Of a stretch of 64,000 nt of DNA, positions 34,842 to 44,214 are shown piece by piece (the first letter of the stretch is position 1; the number at the start of each line of letters is the position of its first letter). The notes under the pieces were generated by a model that saw only the letters and a list, made by a program, of their open reading frames with translations, was not told the DNA's origin and searched no databases. Origin of the DNA: PHAA01 sp964494735 (lineage in GTDB: Bacteria; Bacillota; Syntrophomonadia; Syntrophomonadales; Syntrophomonadaceae); contig CAZBSD010000002.1 of assembly GCA_964494735.1 (NCBI GenBank), positions 70,412 to 134,411 of the forward strand, given 5' to 3'. Both the position numbers and the translations under genes were made by a program.

Positions 34842-36155
34842 TTATTTGCTAAATAAAGCCTGGGCGAATATTTCCGGTGAGAAATCCCGGAGATCCTCCA
34901 GGGTCTCCCCTATCCCCACCATCTTGACCGGAATATCCATTTCCTGGGCCACCGCTATCACGATGCCCCCCTTGGCGGTGCCATCCAGTTTGGTAAGGAT
35001 GATCCCGGTGACCCCGGTAGCTTCTCTGAATATCTTGGCCTGGCTGATGGCATTTTGGCCGGTGGTGGCGTCCAATACCAGCAGCACTTCTTGGGGCGCC
35101 TCCGGTATTTCCCGCTCGATGACTCGCCGTACTTTGCCGATCTCCTTCATGAGATTGGTCTTATTCTGGAGACGCCCTGCCGTATCGATGATCAATACGT
35201 CCGCCTGGCGAGCCCGGGCGGCACTGATAGCATCGTATACTACCGCTCCCGGGTCTGAGCCTTCCTGGTGCTTGATCAACTCCACCCCTACTCGGTCCGC
35301 CCATATTTGCAGCTGGTCGATAGCCGCCGCTCTGAAAGTATCCCCCGCCGCCAGCATAACCTGTTGATTCTCATGCTTGAGTCGATAGGCTAATTTGGCT
35401 ATGGAAGTTGTTTTACCGGCTCCGTTGACTCCCACTACCAGTATAACAGCCGGTTTACCCCCTGCGATATTAAGGGGTTCAGGATTAGTCCCCAGCAGCT
35501 GGGCGATCTCGTTCTGGATCAACCCGGTGATTTCCCCGGGTTCCTTGATCTTTTGCTTGGATGCCGCGGTTCTGATCTTGCCAACCAGAGCCAGAGAGGT
35601 ATTCATGCCCACATCGGCCTGGATAAGGATATCCTCCAGTTCCTCCCAAAACTCGTCATCCAACTTGCGGGTGCTGTTAATGAGGTTGTCGATCTTATCC
35701 CCGATGTTTTTTCGAGTCTTGGTAAGTCCCAGCTTGAACCTGTCCATCAGGCTGATCTTGCCCTTCTCGGCTGACTCGGCGACGGTTTCTTCATCTGGCA
35801 GCGGGGAGGATTCAAGACTGGGTTCAGGTAAGACCTGGTTTTCTTTCTTGCCTATCCCGATCTTTTCCAGCAAGGAATGGTGGTGGCTTTTCACAGCCTC
35901 TTCCTCCAAGGATTCATGCTCACCATCATCCATTTGGTCGTTTACAGCGACCGCCGGCTCCCCGTCTATTTCACTCGGGTTATCTTTCTTGCCCCGCTTG
36001 AACTTGTCGAAAAACGAACCGCCTGGCCTGTCTCTTTGAGTGTCCCCATCAGCCTCTCCCCCATCCGGGCTCCCGGCCTCCGACTCGTTGGGCTGCAGCT
36101 CTATTTCATGGGTCCCCTTTGGGGTGCGCTTGAGCTTATCAAAAATTGCCATCAT
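34842..36155 (-). CDS. ftsY: signal recognition particle receptor FtsY
   Basis: FtsY is the membrane-associated SRP receptor GTPase for cotranslational protein targeting. The first 130 or so residues form a highly acidic, repetitive A domain (DKLKR and DKFKRGKK repeats), followed by the N domain and the GTPase with G1 GVNGAGKTTS, DTAGRLQNK and TKLDGTAKGG. At 437 residues it is long for a Gram-positive FtsY because of the acidic region. Two adjacent ATGs (36155 and 36152) are possible starts. It follows smc by about 41 bases, the usual rnc-smc-ftsY order. Confidence 0.94.
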   Translation of the reverse strand: MMAIFDKLKRTPKGTHEIELQPNESEAGSPDGGEADGDTQRDRPGGSFFDKFKRGKKDNPSEIDGEPAVAVNDQMDDGEHESLEEEAVKSHHHSLLEKIGIGKKENQVLPEPSLESSPLPDEETVAESAEKGKISLMDRFKLGLTKTRKNIGDKIDNLINSTRKLDDEFWEELEDILIQADVGMNTSLALVGKIRTAASKQKIKEPGEITGLIQNEIAQLLGTNPEPLNIAGGKPAVILVVGVNGAGKTTSIAKLAYRLKHENQQVMLAAGDTFRAAAIDQLQIWADRVGVELIKHQEGSDPGAVVYDAISAARARQADVLIIDTAGRLQNKTNLMKEIGKVRRVIEREIPEAPQEVLLVLDATTGQNAISQAKIFREATGVTGIILTKLDGTAKGGIVIAVAQEMDIPVKMVGIGETLEDLRDFSPEIFAQALFSK

Positions 36156-36196
36156 AACACCTGCCTTAATAAATCAGATTAAATTGATCTGAATTA

Positions 36197-39100
36197 TCAG
36201 CCCGCCATACTGCGGGCTTCATCGTACTGTATCGAAAGAACCGCGGATATGCCCTCCTGGGGCATAGTGATTCCATATATGTTCGTGCCCGCCTCGATTG
36301 TCGTCGGACGGTGGGTGACAACGATAAACTGGGTATCCCGTGACATTTTACCCAGGAAATCGGCAAACCGCTGCAGATTAGCTTCGTCCAACGAGGCGTC
36401 TATCTCATCCAGAAGACAAAACGGGGATGGTTTGATCCGAAGCAAAGCGAATATGAACGCGATGCAGGTCAAGGCTCTCTCCCCTCCCGACAACAGGTTC
36501 AAGGACTGGCTGCGTTTACCGGGCATCTTCACTACGATCTCCACTCCTGCGGTTAGATCAGCGGCAGATTCGATCTCCAGGCGGGCATCCCCGCCCTCAA
36601 AAATCTCCTTGAAAGTCTTGCCGAAACTCTCATCCGCCCGTGCCATGAAATCACCGAAGTTTTTGGCCATCACCCTCTCCGTCTCCTGGAGCAGGTTTTC
36701 CAAGGAAGCCTTGGCGGTGGTCAGATCTCCCGTCTGTTGGTTCAGAAAATCATACCGTTCACTTAATTCATCATATTCCTTTATCGAATCTATATCAATC
36801 GAACCTAGAGCCTTAATGGCATCCCGTAATTCCTCGGTCCGCCTACGATACTCTCTCAATTGGCGTGGGCTGAGGGGACTGCGGACAGTGGTTATCTCTT
36901 GGGACGGATACTTATCCTGCCATTGCGATAGCAGTCCTTCCAATTCGGTCTCCAGCCGCGCCAAACGCACTTCCTGCATCCGGCTCTGTTCCTTAATATC
37001 CTCACAGCAGCGCCGGGTATCGATGGCATCTTGGTCGAGCGATTCCAAGTATTGGCGGGTGTTTTGGTCCGCCTGGCGGGATAATTCTATCGTTTTCACC
37101 AGTTCTTCCAGCTCTTTTTGCAGCTCTCCCATTTTTTTTGAAGTTGCTTCGATCTTATCCAGGTGAATTCCAACCTCTCGCTGGAGGCGTTTCTGCAGGT
37201 CATCCGCTTCAGTCAACGACAGCTGGTAAGAATTCCGGACCTGATTGAACTGGGCAATATTGGTCGCGTCATTCTCCAACTCCCGTTTCTTCATGGCAAG
37301 TTGCTCCTGATAGGAAGTGTAGCGCTCCCTTTTAACTTCAAGGTCGCGGCGGACTACTTCCAACTCCATTTTAACCATTTCACTTTGGTCATCGAGGACC
37401 GTATTCTGGCCACGATGATCCTGGTACTCACGAGCCAGGATTTGTGATTGCATCTCCATCTCCATTATGGTGTCATCCAAACGTAATTTTTCCTGCAGTT
37501 GTTGATCCCGTTCGGCGGTAATGTTGTTTATCATATCCAAAATGCGCTGCTCTTCCTCCTGGATCATTTGCAGTTGGAAACCTGTTTCGGCATTGGTCTT
37601 ACGCAAATCTGCTATCCGGTTCTCAATGTCTCCAACCTGTTGGGCTGCCGCAGCGGCTTTGGCCTGGTTGGCTGCTTCCACCTGGATAATATCATTTAGT
37701 TGTTTCTGGAGGGTCTTGCCTTCCAGGCGGCGTTCCAGCATGTTGGGCTGACTGACTTTGCGGATCCCACCAGTAATAGCTCCGCTGGTATTGATCAGCT
37801 CTCCCTCCATGGTTACGATCCGCAAGGGCATCTGGTACTTGCGGAAAATCCTGTAACCACTGTCCATGTCCGTTACCAGCAACACCCGTCCCAGTAGGTA
37901 TTTGACGGCCAGCGCGTGGGCAGCTTCATAGGCGACCAAATCATCGGCCAGACCCACCACCCCGGTTTCCCGCATCAATTCCTGTTTGGTCCGGCCCGGC
38001 ACCTCGGTATAGCGAAGATTATCCAGGGGAAGGAAGGTGAGCCTACCCCAGCGTTTCTCTTTCAGCACGTCGATAGCCATCCGGGCGCCGGCTGCGGTCT
38101 CCACCACCACGTTTTCCATTCCTGCCCCCATGGCCGTTCCAATTGCTAATTCCATCCCTGCCGGTACATCGATGAGATCGGATATCAGACCTCTAAAGCC
38201 CGGGATGTCCAACTCCCCCCGTTCCCGGGCCTGGAACAATGCTCTGACGCCTTCCGAATAACCAGCCCGGCTCTTGTGTACCTCCTGCCAAACCGACAGC
38301 TGGCGTTCCAGCCTGGAGCGCTGGTCGCAGATGGATCTGGTTTCTGTCTCCAACTCTTGCTGAGCGGATTGATAAGCCTGCAGTTCTTGTTGAGCAGCGT
38401 CCAAAGCATCACCGGCTGATTGCAGCGCCGCGGCTGCGTTCTGTCTCTTACGGCCAAGGTCGTCAGCACTCCTGGTGGATGAATTCAGGTTGATATCACT
38501 TTCATCGACCCGAATAGATAATCGTTCCCGTCTCTCCCGTGCCTTCTTGATTCTATCTTCCAAATCGACGAGGGCGTTCTTGAGCTGCGTTTCCTGATTG
38601 GCTCTTTCAAATACCTGTTGGTTATTACGGGCCAGCAAGCCCTCACGATCTGCCAGAGAACGGGCCAGTTCCGTTATCTCCTGGTCCAGTTGTTTGATCT
38701 CTTCTTCCCTGGTCTCAAAGTAGGTACGTTCCCGCTCAAAATCGGCTGATTTCTGGTCAAGATCCTGTTCCAGTTTTTCCAGCATGAGAATATATTTCTC
38801 GTGATCCTGACGGGAAATCTGGATCCGTTCGCGGTGATTTCTTATCCGCTCCTGGCTCAGTTTGATCTCGGAATTCATCTTGTTGATGGAGTGCTCCAGC
38901 TCATACCTTCTCTCTTTCTCCTGGCTGAGCTTGATTCGCTGCTGCTCCTGCTGTTCACCGGCATCCTGCAGCTGCCGGTCCAATTCGTCCAACTGACTGC
39001 TGCGGCGCTCGAATTCTTGGCGCTTCATTTCCAACTCCCGGATTTCAGCGCTTATCCTGCCTTCCATCTGCTCCGTCTGGCTGGCCATGACCTGGCTATC

Positions 39101-39775
39101 CAGGTCCTTATACTCTTCGCTGAGATACAGATATTGGCGCGCCTTCTCGGCCTTACGGCTAAGCTCCACCTTACGGCCGCGCAGCTCATTTAGGATGTCC
39201 TCAACCCGCAGCAGATCCTGGGCTGTAGCCATTATCCTCTGTTGGACCTCATCCTTCTGCTGACGATAGCGCATGGTACCGGCAGCTTCTTCCAACATCA
39301 GTCGGCGGTCAAACGGCTGTCCGTTAAGTACCCGCTCCAGTTCGCCCTGACTAATGATAGAATAACCTTTTCGGCCCAGGCCGGTATCTGTATAAAGCTG
39401 CACGATGTCCTTCATACGAACCCTGGTCTTATTCAGATAAAACTCACTTTCACCGGAGCGGAATATCCTGCGGCTGACTGTGACCTCGTTGTATTCGATG
39501 GGAAGAATCCCCTCGGTATTATCCATGGTCAGATCGACCTGAGCCATTCCCAGGCCCCTTTTTTTGTCAGTACCGTTGAAGATCACGTCCTCATTCTTAT
39601 GGCCCCGTAAAGAGCGGACATTGGCTTCTCCCAATACCCAGCGGACAGCATCTACTATATTGCTTTTACCGCAGCCATTAGGGCCAACGATAACATTTAT
39701 GCCGCCGCTGAAATTAAGTTCGGTGTGGTCGGCAAATGATTTGAAGCCCCTTATCTCTAGTCTCTTAAGATACAC
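36197..39775 (-). CDS. smc: chromosome partition protein SMC
   Basis: SMC is the condensin ATPase that organises and segregates the chromosome. The 1192 residues show Walker A GPNGCGKSN near residue 35, a first coiled coil, the hinge (about 500-680, with GTAMGAGMENVVVET), a second coiled coil and the C-terminal head with signature LLSGGERALT and Walker B FCLLDEIDASLDEAN. GTG 39775 (VYLKRLEIRGFKSF) is chosen since GAGGAGG lies six bases upstream and this is the family N-terminus; the frame is open a further 15 codons. Confidence 0.96.
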   Translation of the reverse strand: MYLKRLEIRGFKSFADHTELNFSGGINVIVGPNGCGKSNIVDAVRWVLGEANVRSLRGHKNEDVIFNGTDKKRGLGMAQVDLTMDNTEGILPIEYNEVTVSRRIFRSGESEFYLNKTRVRMKDIVQLYTDTGLGRKGYSIISQGELERVLNGQPFDRRLMLEEAAGTMRYRQQKDEVQQRIMATAQDLLRVEDILNELRGRKVELSRKAEKARQYLYLSEEYKDLDSQVMASQTEQMEGRISAEIRELEMKRQEFERRSSQLDELDRQLQDAGEQQEQQRIKLSQEKERRYELEHSINKMNSEIKLSQERIRNHRERIQISRQDHEKYILMLEKLEQDLDQKSADFERERTYFETREEEIKQLDQEITELARSLADREGLLARNNQQVFERANQETQLKNALVDLEDRIKKARERRERLSIRVDESDINLNSSTRSADDLGRKRQNAAAALQSAGDALDAAQQELQAYQSAQQELETETRSICDQRSRLERQLSVWQEVHKSRAGYSEGVRALFQARERGELDIPGFRGLISDLIDVPAGMELAIGTAMGAGMENVVVETAAGARMAIDVLKEKRWGRLTFLPLDNLRYTEVPGRTKQELMRETGVVGLADDLVAYEAAHALAVKYLLGRVLLVTDMDSGYRIFRKYQMPLRIVTMEGELINTSGAITGGIRKVSQPNMLERRLEGKTLQKQLNDIIQVEAANQAKAAAAAQQVGDIENRIADLRKTNAETGFQLQMIQEEEQRILDMINNITAERDQQLQEKLRLDDTIMEMEMQSQILAREYQDHRGQNTVLDDQSEMVKMELEVVRRDLEVKRERYTSYQEQLAMKKRELENDATNIAQFNQVRNSYQLSLTEADDLQKRLQREVGIHLDKIEATSKKMGELQKELEELVKTIELSRQADQNTRQYLESLDQDAIDTRRCCEDIKEQSRMQEVRLARLETELEGLLSQWQDKYPSQEITTVRSPLSPRQLREYRRRTEELRDAIKALGSIDIDSIKEYDELSERYDFLNQQTGDLTTAKASLENLLQETERVMAKNFGDFMARADESFGKTFKEIFEGGDARLEIESAADLTAGVEIVVKMPGKRSQSLNLLSGGERALTCIAFIFALLRIKPSPFCLLDEIDASLDEANLQRFADFLGKMSRDTQFIVVTHRPTTIEAGTNIYGITMPQEGISAVLSIQYDEARSMAG

Positions 39776-40193
39776 TCTGGTCCTCCTCAAACCGACGACT
39801 CGGACTTGCAAAAAGCCCAAGTGTCATCCAAGCCTTGGTTCTCATACGGTCCGGGCGATGATCTGTCCGGTTCGGGCCAACACTGCCATTGGCTCTGATA
39901 CTATGTTTATCAAGAGCAGCCACGGCAAACACCTACACATAAATTCTACTCAAGCTGCCCAAAACCCTCCCGGCAACATTCATTTGAGCATGCCAGAAAT
40001 ACCTTGAGGATAAAACTAACAATCCAGCTGGTCATGTCTGCCTGGATAATACCGATATGCTCCACTCACAACCTGCCAGCCTCATGCAAAAAGAGTAAAG
40101 TCCTTGCGGCCCTACCCTTTAACTTGCTGCCTATGTGAGTAAAATCATTTCTCTGCGATGAGCGGTTTATATAGAAGGAAATGATAAAAACCA
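39776..40193. other. intergenic region, nothing recognised
   Basis: These 418 bases separate the radical SAM gene from smc. Only short reading frames without good ribosome sites are present on either strand, the longest on the minus strand being about 33 codons. No convincing terminator or known RNA was seen. It may hold the smc promoter, as the gap is unusually long for this operon, or the relic of a lost gene. Confidence 0.5.
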
Positions 40194-41297
40194 TCAAAAT
40201 GGCAAAGTGGTTAGATATTCTTCCCGGGTGAGCAGCAATTGCGGACCACGGCCGGATTGATCCCCGACTACGATGCTATCCTGAGGCTGTTCGCCCTTAC
40301 CTCTAATCTCTAACGTTTCCAGATCCAGATCCTGCTGCAGGCTCACACAGTTTGCCCGCCGGTGTCCGACCATCTTGGATATGTCTCGCTCATGCACATA
40401 TAAGCGCACTTTATTCTGGCACCCAAAGGTATTCCAGAAGGACCTTATCGCTTGGTGAGCCTGCTCCCGGAAGACCAACTGTTCGACCAACTCCCCAAAA
40501 CTGCTGTGAAATGGACCTGCCACGGTAACACCCGGCCGGCGCAATTCCTCGCCCGGATACAGACCCATGCGGATAACCGGGATTGTGTAACGGAAAAATT
40601 GGAGGAACATGTCTTTACATATGCGGACCGCTTCTTCCAACTGTAAGGGAGTATATAAACCCTGCGAGTACATGTTGGCCAGTTTGGTGCCGGCCAGTAC
40701 CAAGGTAGGATATATACGGACCGCCTGGGGCCTGATTTTTGCTACCTCCTCGGCAGTAGCCATGTCGCGGGCATAGGAATCTCCGGGCAGACCTATCATC
40801 AACTGGATACCCAGCTTGAAATGCTTATTTTTGATGAGATCACAACTGGCCTTAACATCCCCTGGCACATAACATCGGCCGGAGGCGGTCAAAACCTCCT
40901 CATCCATGGATTGGACCCCCAATTCGATCATGCCCACCCCGTATCGTGCCAATAGGTCCAGGTTTGAGCTATCTATGCAATCGGGCCGGGTCGAAACCCT
41001 TATATCATTGATCCGGCCACTATTCCGAAAGGGCTGCACCTGCTGTAGGTAAGCCTCTTGGGTAGAAATGTCGATGGCAGTGAAACTGCCGCCAAAAAAA
41101 CCCACCTCTATCCAGGCATCCTCCGCTATGGTGGCCAAATGCTGCTCGATGGCAGCTGCAATCTCTTGGGCAGCTGGGGCCTCCGCCCGGTTGGCTATTA
41201 TCTTCTGATCGCAATAGATGCAGTCGTAGGGGCAGCCTAAATGGGGAATGAATATGGGTATATTGTAATGGCGCAGCGCCATATTCGGCCCGCTCAC
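40194..41297 (-). CDS. Elp3-like radical SAM protein
   Basis: This 367-residue protein has a radical SAM cluster motif CPYDCIYC near residue 22 and an Elp3/MiaB/NifB-type SAM fold (EVGFFGGSFTAID, GVQSMDEEVL, MIGLPGDS). It lacks the acetyltransferase domain of true Elp3. Genes of this kind lie between rnc and smc in many Clostridia; the substrate is unknown. The start is a GTG that overlaps the rnc stop (GTGA), so the two are coupled. Confidence 0.85.
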   Translation of the reverse strand: MSGPNMALRHYNIPIFIPHLGCPYDCIYCDQKIIANRAEAPAAQEIAAAIEQHLATIAEDAWIEVGFFGGSFTAIDISTQEAYLQQVQPFRNSGRINDIRVSTRPDCIDSSNLDLLARYGVGMIELGVQSMDEEVLTASGRCYVPGDVKASCDLIKNKHFKLGIQLMIGLPGDSYARDMATAEEVAKIRPQAVRIYPTLVLAGTKLANMYSQGLYTPLQLEEAVRICKDMFLQFFRYTIPVIRMGLYPGEELRRPGVTVAGPFHSSFGELVEQLVFREQAHQAIRSFWNTFGCQNKVRLYVHERDISKMVGHRRANCVSLQQDLDLETLEIRGKGEQPQDSIVVGDQSGRGPQLLLTREEYLTTLPF

Positions 41298-41998
41298 ATC
41301 AATCGTTCCAGATGACCTGTGTCTTGCAGGGCTTGGGCGGCCGCATTTTGTTCGGCTTCCTTTTTGCTTTTGCCCTGCCCGCTGGCCAACAGCTGGTCCT
41401 TGAAATATACCCCGGCTACGAAATATTTGGCGTGGGCGGGACCAGAGTCGGAGATAAGCCGGTAGCTGACATTATTGCGGCTGCGAGCCTGGACATATTC
41501 CTGCAGACGGGATTTATAATCCTGATAATTACCCCGGCTGGTCTGGTCGATAATAGGCTGCAGGTATCTCAGCACAAAGCGTCGGGCGCTAGCCAGGCCT
41601 TGGTCCAGATAGATGGCACCGATCACCGCCTCCACCGTATCCGCCAGAATCGATTTGCGTTTGCGGCCGCCCGATTTATCTTCCCCCCGCCCCAGCATCA
41701 GGTACTTGCCGATTTCGATCTGGGTACCGATATCCACGAGGGCCTTTTCGCATACCACCTTGGCTCTGATCTGGGTAAGATCACCTTCCGGTTTGTCACT
41801 ATAGTTGACATACAAATATTCGGCCACAATGAAATCGAGCACCGCATCACCCAGGAATTCCAGGCGCTGATTGTTGGAAACAGTGCTCTTCTCCTGGGCA
41901 TATGAAGGGTGGACCAGAGCTGTGCTGATCAGTTCCATATCGTTGAATTCCAACTGTTGGTCATTAATAAAATCACGGGCCGAAAGTACTTGACTCAT
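41294..41998 (-). CDS. rnc: ribonuclease III
   Basis: This 234-residue double-strand RNA endonuclease processes rRNA precursors and other structured RNAs. The family signature NQRLEFLGDAVLDF is near residue 43, with the second acidic site DTVEAVIGAIYLDQG near 120, and a double-strand RNA-binding domain (YKSRLQEYVQ to KKEAEQNAAAQAL) at the C-terminus. It follows plsX directly, 21 bases apart; the fabD, fabG, acpP and fabF genes that often stand between them are not here. Confidence 0.96.
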   Translation of the reverse strand: MSQVLSARDFINDQQLEFNDMELISTALVHPSYAQEKSTVSNNQRLEFLGDAVLDFIVAEYLYVNYSDKPEGDLTQIRAKVVCEKALVDIGTQIEIGKYLMLGRGEDKSGGRKRKSILADTVEAVIGAIYLDQGLASARRFVLRYLQPIIDQTSRGNYQDYKSRLQEYVQARSRNNVSYRLISDSGPAHAKYFVAGVYFKDQLLASGQGKSKKEAEQNAAAQALQDTGHLERLM

Positions 41999-42019
41999 AT
42001 CTCCACCTGACTTTTATCC

Positions 42020-42973
42020 TTATTTGCTGCTGTTCAAAGCCGCCTTTTGCCTCTCTACCATATCCTTGCTGACACATTGTTCGGCTATCCTGATCCCATT
42101 ATAAATGGCCTCCCGTTTGGAGCTGCCGTGACATACGATGCTAACTCCGGCGATGCCCAATAGGGGTGCTCCCCCCACCTGACTATTGTCCAGATTGGCA
42201 AACAGTGAAGGCAATTGCCCCATCTCCCGCATACACATCATACCGATCAGCTGGGCGAATCCTTCCATCGCTTTCAGCAAAATATTTCCGACAAAGCCGT
42301 CACACACTATAACATCCGCCTTGTCGAAGAAGAGGTCACGTCCCTCCACATTGCCGACGAAGTGGATGCCGGGGTTCACCTGCAACAAGCCAAAAGTCTC
42401 GCTGCTCACCTTGTTACCCTTGCCTTCTTCCTCCCCGTTGCTCAATACACCTACCCTTGGGCGGTCGATGCCGTTCAAGGTTGCCGCGTAAACACTGCCC
42501 AGCAAGGCAAACTGGGTCAATTGCTGGGGCTTACAGTCAACGTTGGCTCCTACATCCAACAGCAGTGACTTCTTCCCGGAAACCCCTGGCACCTCAGCTA
42601 CTATAGGAGGTCTTTCGATACCTTTCATTCTCCCCAGGATGAGTGTAGCTGCGGCCATTTGGGCACCGGTGCTGCCGCACGATACTACTGCGTCGGCTTG
42701 CCCTTGCTTAACCAGTCGGGTAGCTACGGCGATGGAAGAGTCCATCTTGGTACGCAGGGCTGTCACCGGTTCATCCATCCCCATTATTTGGCTGGCTGGC
42801 ACCACCTGGATCAGGGCTGGATCATATGTGTATTTGCCCAACTCCCTATGTATGGCCTCCTCCTGGCCCACCAACAGGACCACCGCTTCTGAGGACTGCG
42901 ACCATTTCACCGCACCAGCTACTGTTTCCTCGGGAGCGAAGTCTCCCCCCATGGCATCCAGCGCTATTATCAC
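42020..42973 (-). CDS. plsX: phosphate acyltransferase PlsX
   Basis: PlsX converts acyl-ACP to acyl phosphate, the first acyl donor for phosphatidic acid synthesis by PlsY. The 317 residues begin IIALDAMGGDFAPE and contain SCGSTGAQMAAATLILGR, LLDVGANVDCKPQ and CDGFVGNILLKAMEG. GTG 42973 is chosen since GAGGAGGG lies seven bases before it and the next residues are the family N-terminus; an upstream in-frame ATG adds only six residues. It starts the plsX-rnc transcription unit after the rpmF terminator. Confidence 0.95.
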   Translation of the reverse strand: MIIALDAMGGDFAPEETVAGAVKWSQSSEAVVLLVGQEEAIHRELGKYTYDPALIQVVPASQIMGMDEPVTALRTKMDSSIAVATRLVKQGQADAVVSCGSTGAQMAAATLILGRMKGIERPPIVAEVPGVSGKKSLLLDVGANVDCKPQQLTQFALLGSVYAATLNGIDRPRVGVLSNGEEEGKGNKVSSETFGLLQVNPGIHFVGNVEGRDLFFDKADVIVCDGFVGNILLKAMEGFAQLIGMMCMREMGQLPSLFANLDNSQVGGAPLLGIAGVSIVCHGSSKREAIYNGIRIAEQCVSKDMVERQKAALNSSK

Positions 42974-43103
42974 ATTACGCCCTCCTCGCATACTTCCCGC
43001 TCGTTGATTTCAACCGGGCGAGAGGATTGAATAATACTACCTTAATGTTATCACCAAATCCCCTGGTTCGATAAACTATCCCGGGTATTCGATCCATAAA
43101 AAC

Positions 43104-43143
43104 AAAAAGTAAGTCCTAGCCCAACAGCTAATGCTTACTTTTT
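43104..43143. terminator. terminator after rpmF
   Basis: The stem AAAAAGTAAG (43104-43113) with CTTACTTTTT (43134-43143), with an inner TAGC/GCTA pairing, follows rpmF on the minus strand and is continued by TTTTTGTTTTT. It separates yceD-rpmF from plsX. Confidence 0.8.
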
Positions 43144-43167
43144 GGTCTGTTGATTATAATCCTTAAC

Positions 43168-43338
43168 TTAAATGACATTTTTACCTTTGTAAAAACCACA
43201 GCTCAAACATGCCCGGTGCGGCAGCATAAGGTCGTGGCACTGGGGGCAGGCGACCAGGCCTGGAGCCTCGATTTTCTTCCACTCCGACCGCCGCTTGTTT
43301 TTGCGGGCATGTGATTGTCTCCGCTTTGGAACACCCAT
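43168..43338 (-). CDS. rpmF: 50S ribosomal protein L32
   Basis: This 56-residue gene was found by reading the gap; it is shorter than usual search limits. The protein begins MGVPKRRQSHARKNKRRSEW and has the zinc-binding pairs CPQC and CLSC, so it is the C+ form of L32. GGAGG lies eight bases upstream of the ATG. It directly follows the DUF177 gene, the universal yceD-rpmF pair, and ends at a terminator. Confidence 0.96.
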   Translation of the reverse strand: MGVPKRRQSHARKNKRRSEWKKIEAPGLVACPQCHDLMLPHRACLSCGFYKGKNVI

Positions 43339-43355
43339 TTATGTAACCTCCTTTC

Positions 43356-43859
43356 CTACCTCAAATGATTCAATTTAGCCCAGCGAGGATCTGCCGTGTC
43401 TGGCTCGCAATGGCAGGATTCGGTGTTTTTATCTTGGCCGCACACCGGGCAAAGTCCCTGGCAGTCCTCTTTGCACAGATAAACTATAGGGAGGGCCATA
43501 AATATCGTCTGTTCAATCGCAGCATCGATATCGGCTTCGTCACCATCAAATATGTTGAAGTCCTCATCTGGGTTTAGGGCCGCACTTTTATGTCGTTCTA
43601 CCAGTACCAGCTCAAATGAGGTGTCGACCGGAAATATGAATTCCTTCAGGCAACGTGAGCAAGGGAACTGCAGTTCAGTTTTAAGCCGGCCTTGGCCCAC
43701 GAACATCGAGCCGGTGTTCTCCACCAATAAGTCACCTTTGATCGGGGCCGCGAATTTACCCCCCAAGTCGGCCAGGAACTGATCGCTGCCATCGGTCGAT
43801 ATCGGGAATTGCTCGCTCTCCCGGGGATGGAGCTTAAGCCTTCTCAGATTGAGTTTCAT
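43356..43859 (-). CDS. yceD: DUF177 (YceD/YlbN) protein, large rRNA accumulation factor
   Basis: This 167-residue protein carries the DUF177 features: a central FPCSRCLKEF pair and a C-terminal CKEDCQGLCPVCGQDKN cluster that probably binds zinc. YceD homologues affect 23S rRNA accumulation and always precede rpmF. ATG 43859 is chosen because GAGGAG stands seven bases before it; an earlier ATG in frame has no ribosome site. A consensus promoter lies 40 bases upstream. Confidence 0.9.
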   Translation of the reverse strand: MKLNLRRLKLHPRESEQFPISTDGSDQFLADLGGKFAAPIKGDLLVENTGSMFVGQGRLKTELQFPCSRCLKEFIFPVDTSFELVLVERHKSAALNPDEDFNIFDGDEADIDAAIEQTIFMALPIVYLCKEDCQGLCPVCGQDKNTESCHCEPDTADPRWAKLNHLR

Positions 43860-43898
43860 ATCCAACTCCTCACGACGGCTCATGAAAACAACATTCTA

Positions 43899-43928
43899 AT
43901 TATAATGCTCCCGTAATGGCATTGTCAA
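43899..43928 (-). promoter_or_regulatory. sigma-A promoter of yceD-rpmF
   Basis: On the minus strand a perfect TTGACA (43923-43928) and perfect TATAAT (43899-43904) are separated by 18 bases, some 40 bases upstream of the DUF177 start. This is the best consensus promoter in the window. Confidence 0.85.
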
Positions 43929-44106
43929 TAAAGCCCGGCGCTGACAATTGCCCGTTAGGATTGCCCTCTCTTCCAGCGATATCTGAGCCTAAAAACAAGG
44001 AGACCCCGCCTCCCGTGATAAGCCCCCTTTGAATGGACACCTGAAACAACAGAAATTGCCCGACATGCCAGGGCCGATGACCTAGCACCAACTTCCCGAA
44101 ACCGTT

Positions 44107-44141
44107 TTAAAAAACTGGGCCCCGTTCGTGACGGAGCCCAG
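44107..44141 (-). terminator. terminator of the pta-ackA operon
   Basis: On the minus strand CTGGGC-t-CCGT pairs with ACGG-g-GCCCAG (44115-44141) and is followed by TTTTTT and AAAAC. It lies about 75 bases after the ackA stop. The rest of the gap between yceD and ackA (43929-44106) shows no gene. Confidence 0.88.
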
Positions 44142-44214
44142 CGATAGCGATTATCTTTTTGCAACTGTCGCCTTGACAATCATGGTGAGGCAGGGTCTCG
44201 ACATATCTTAATGT

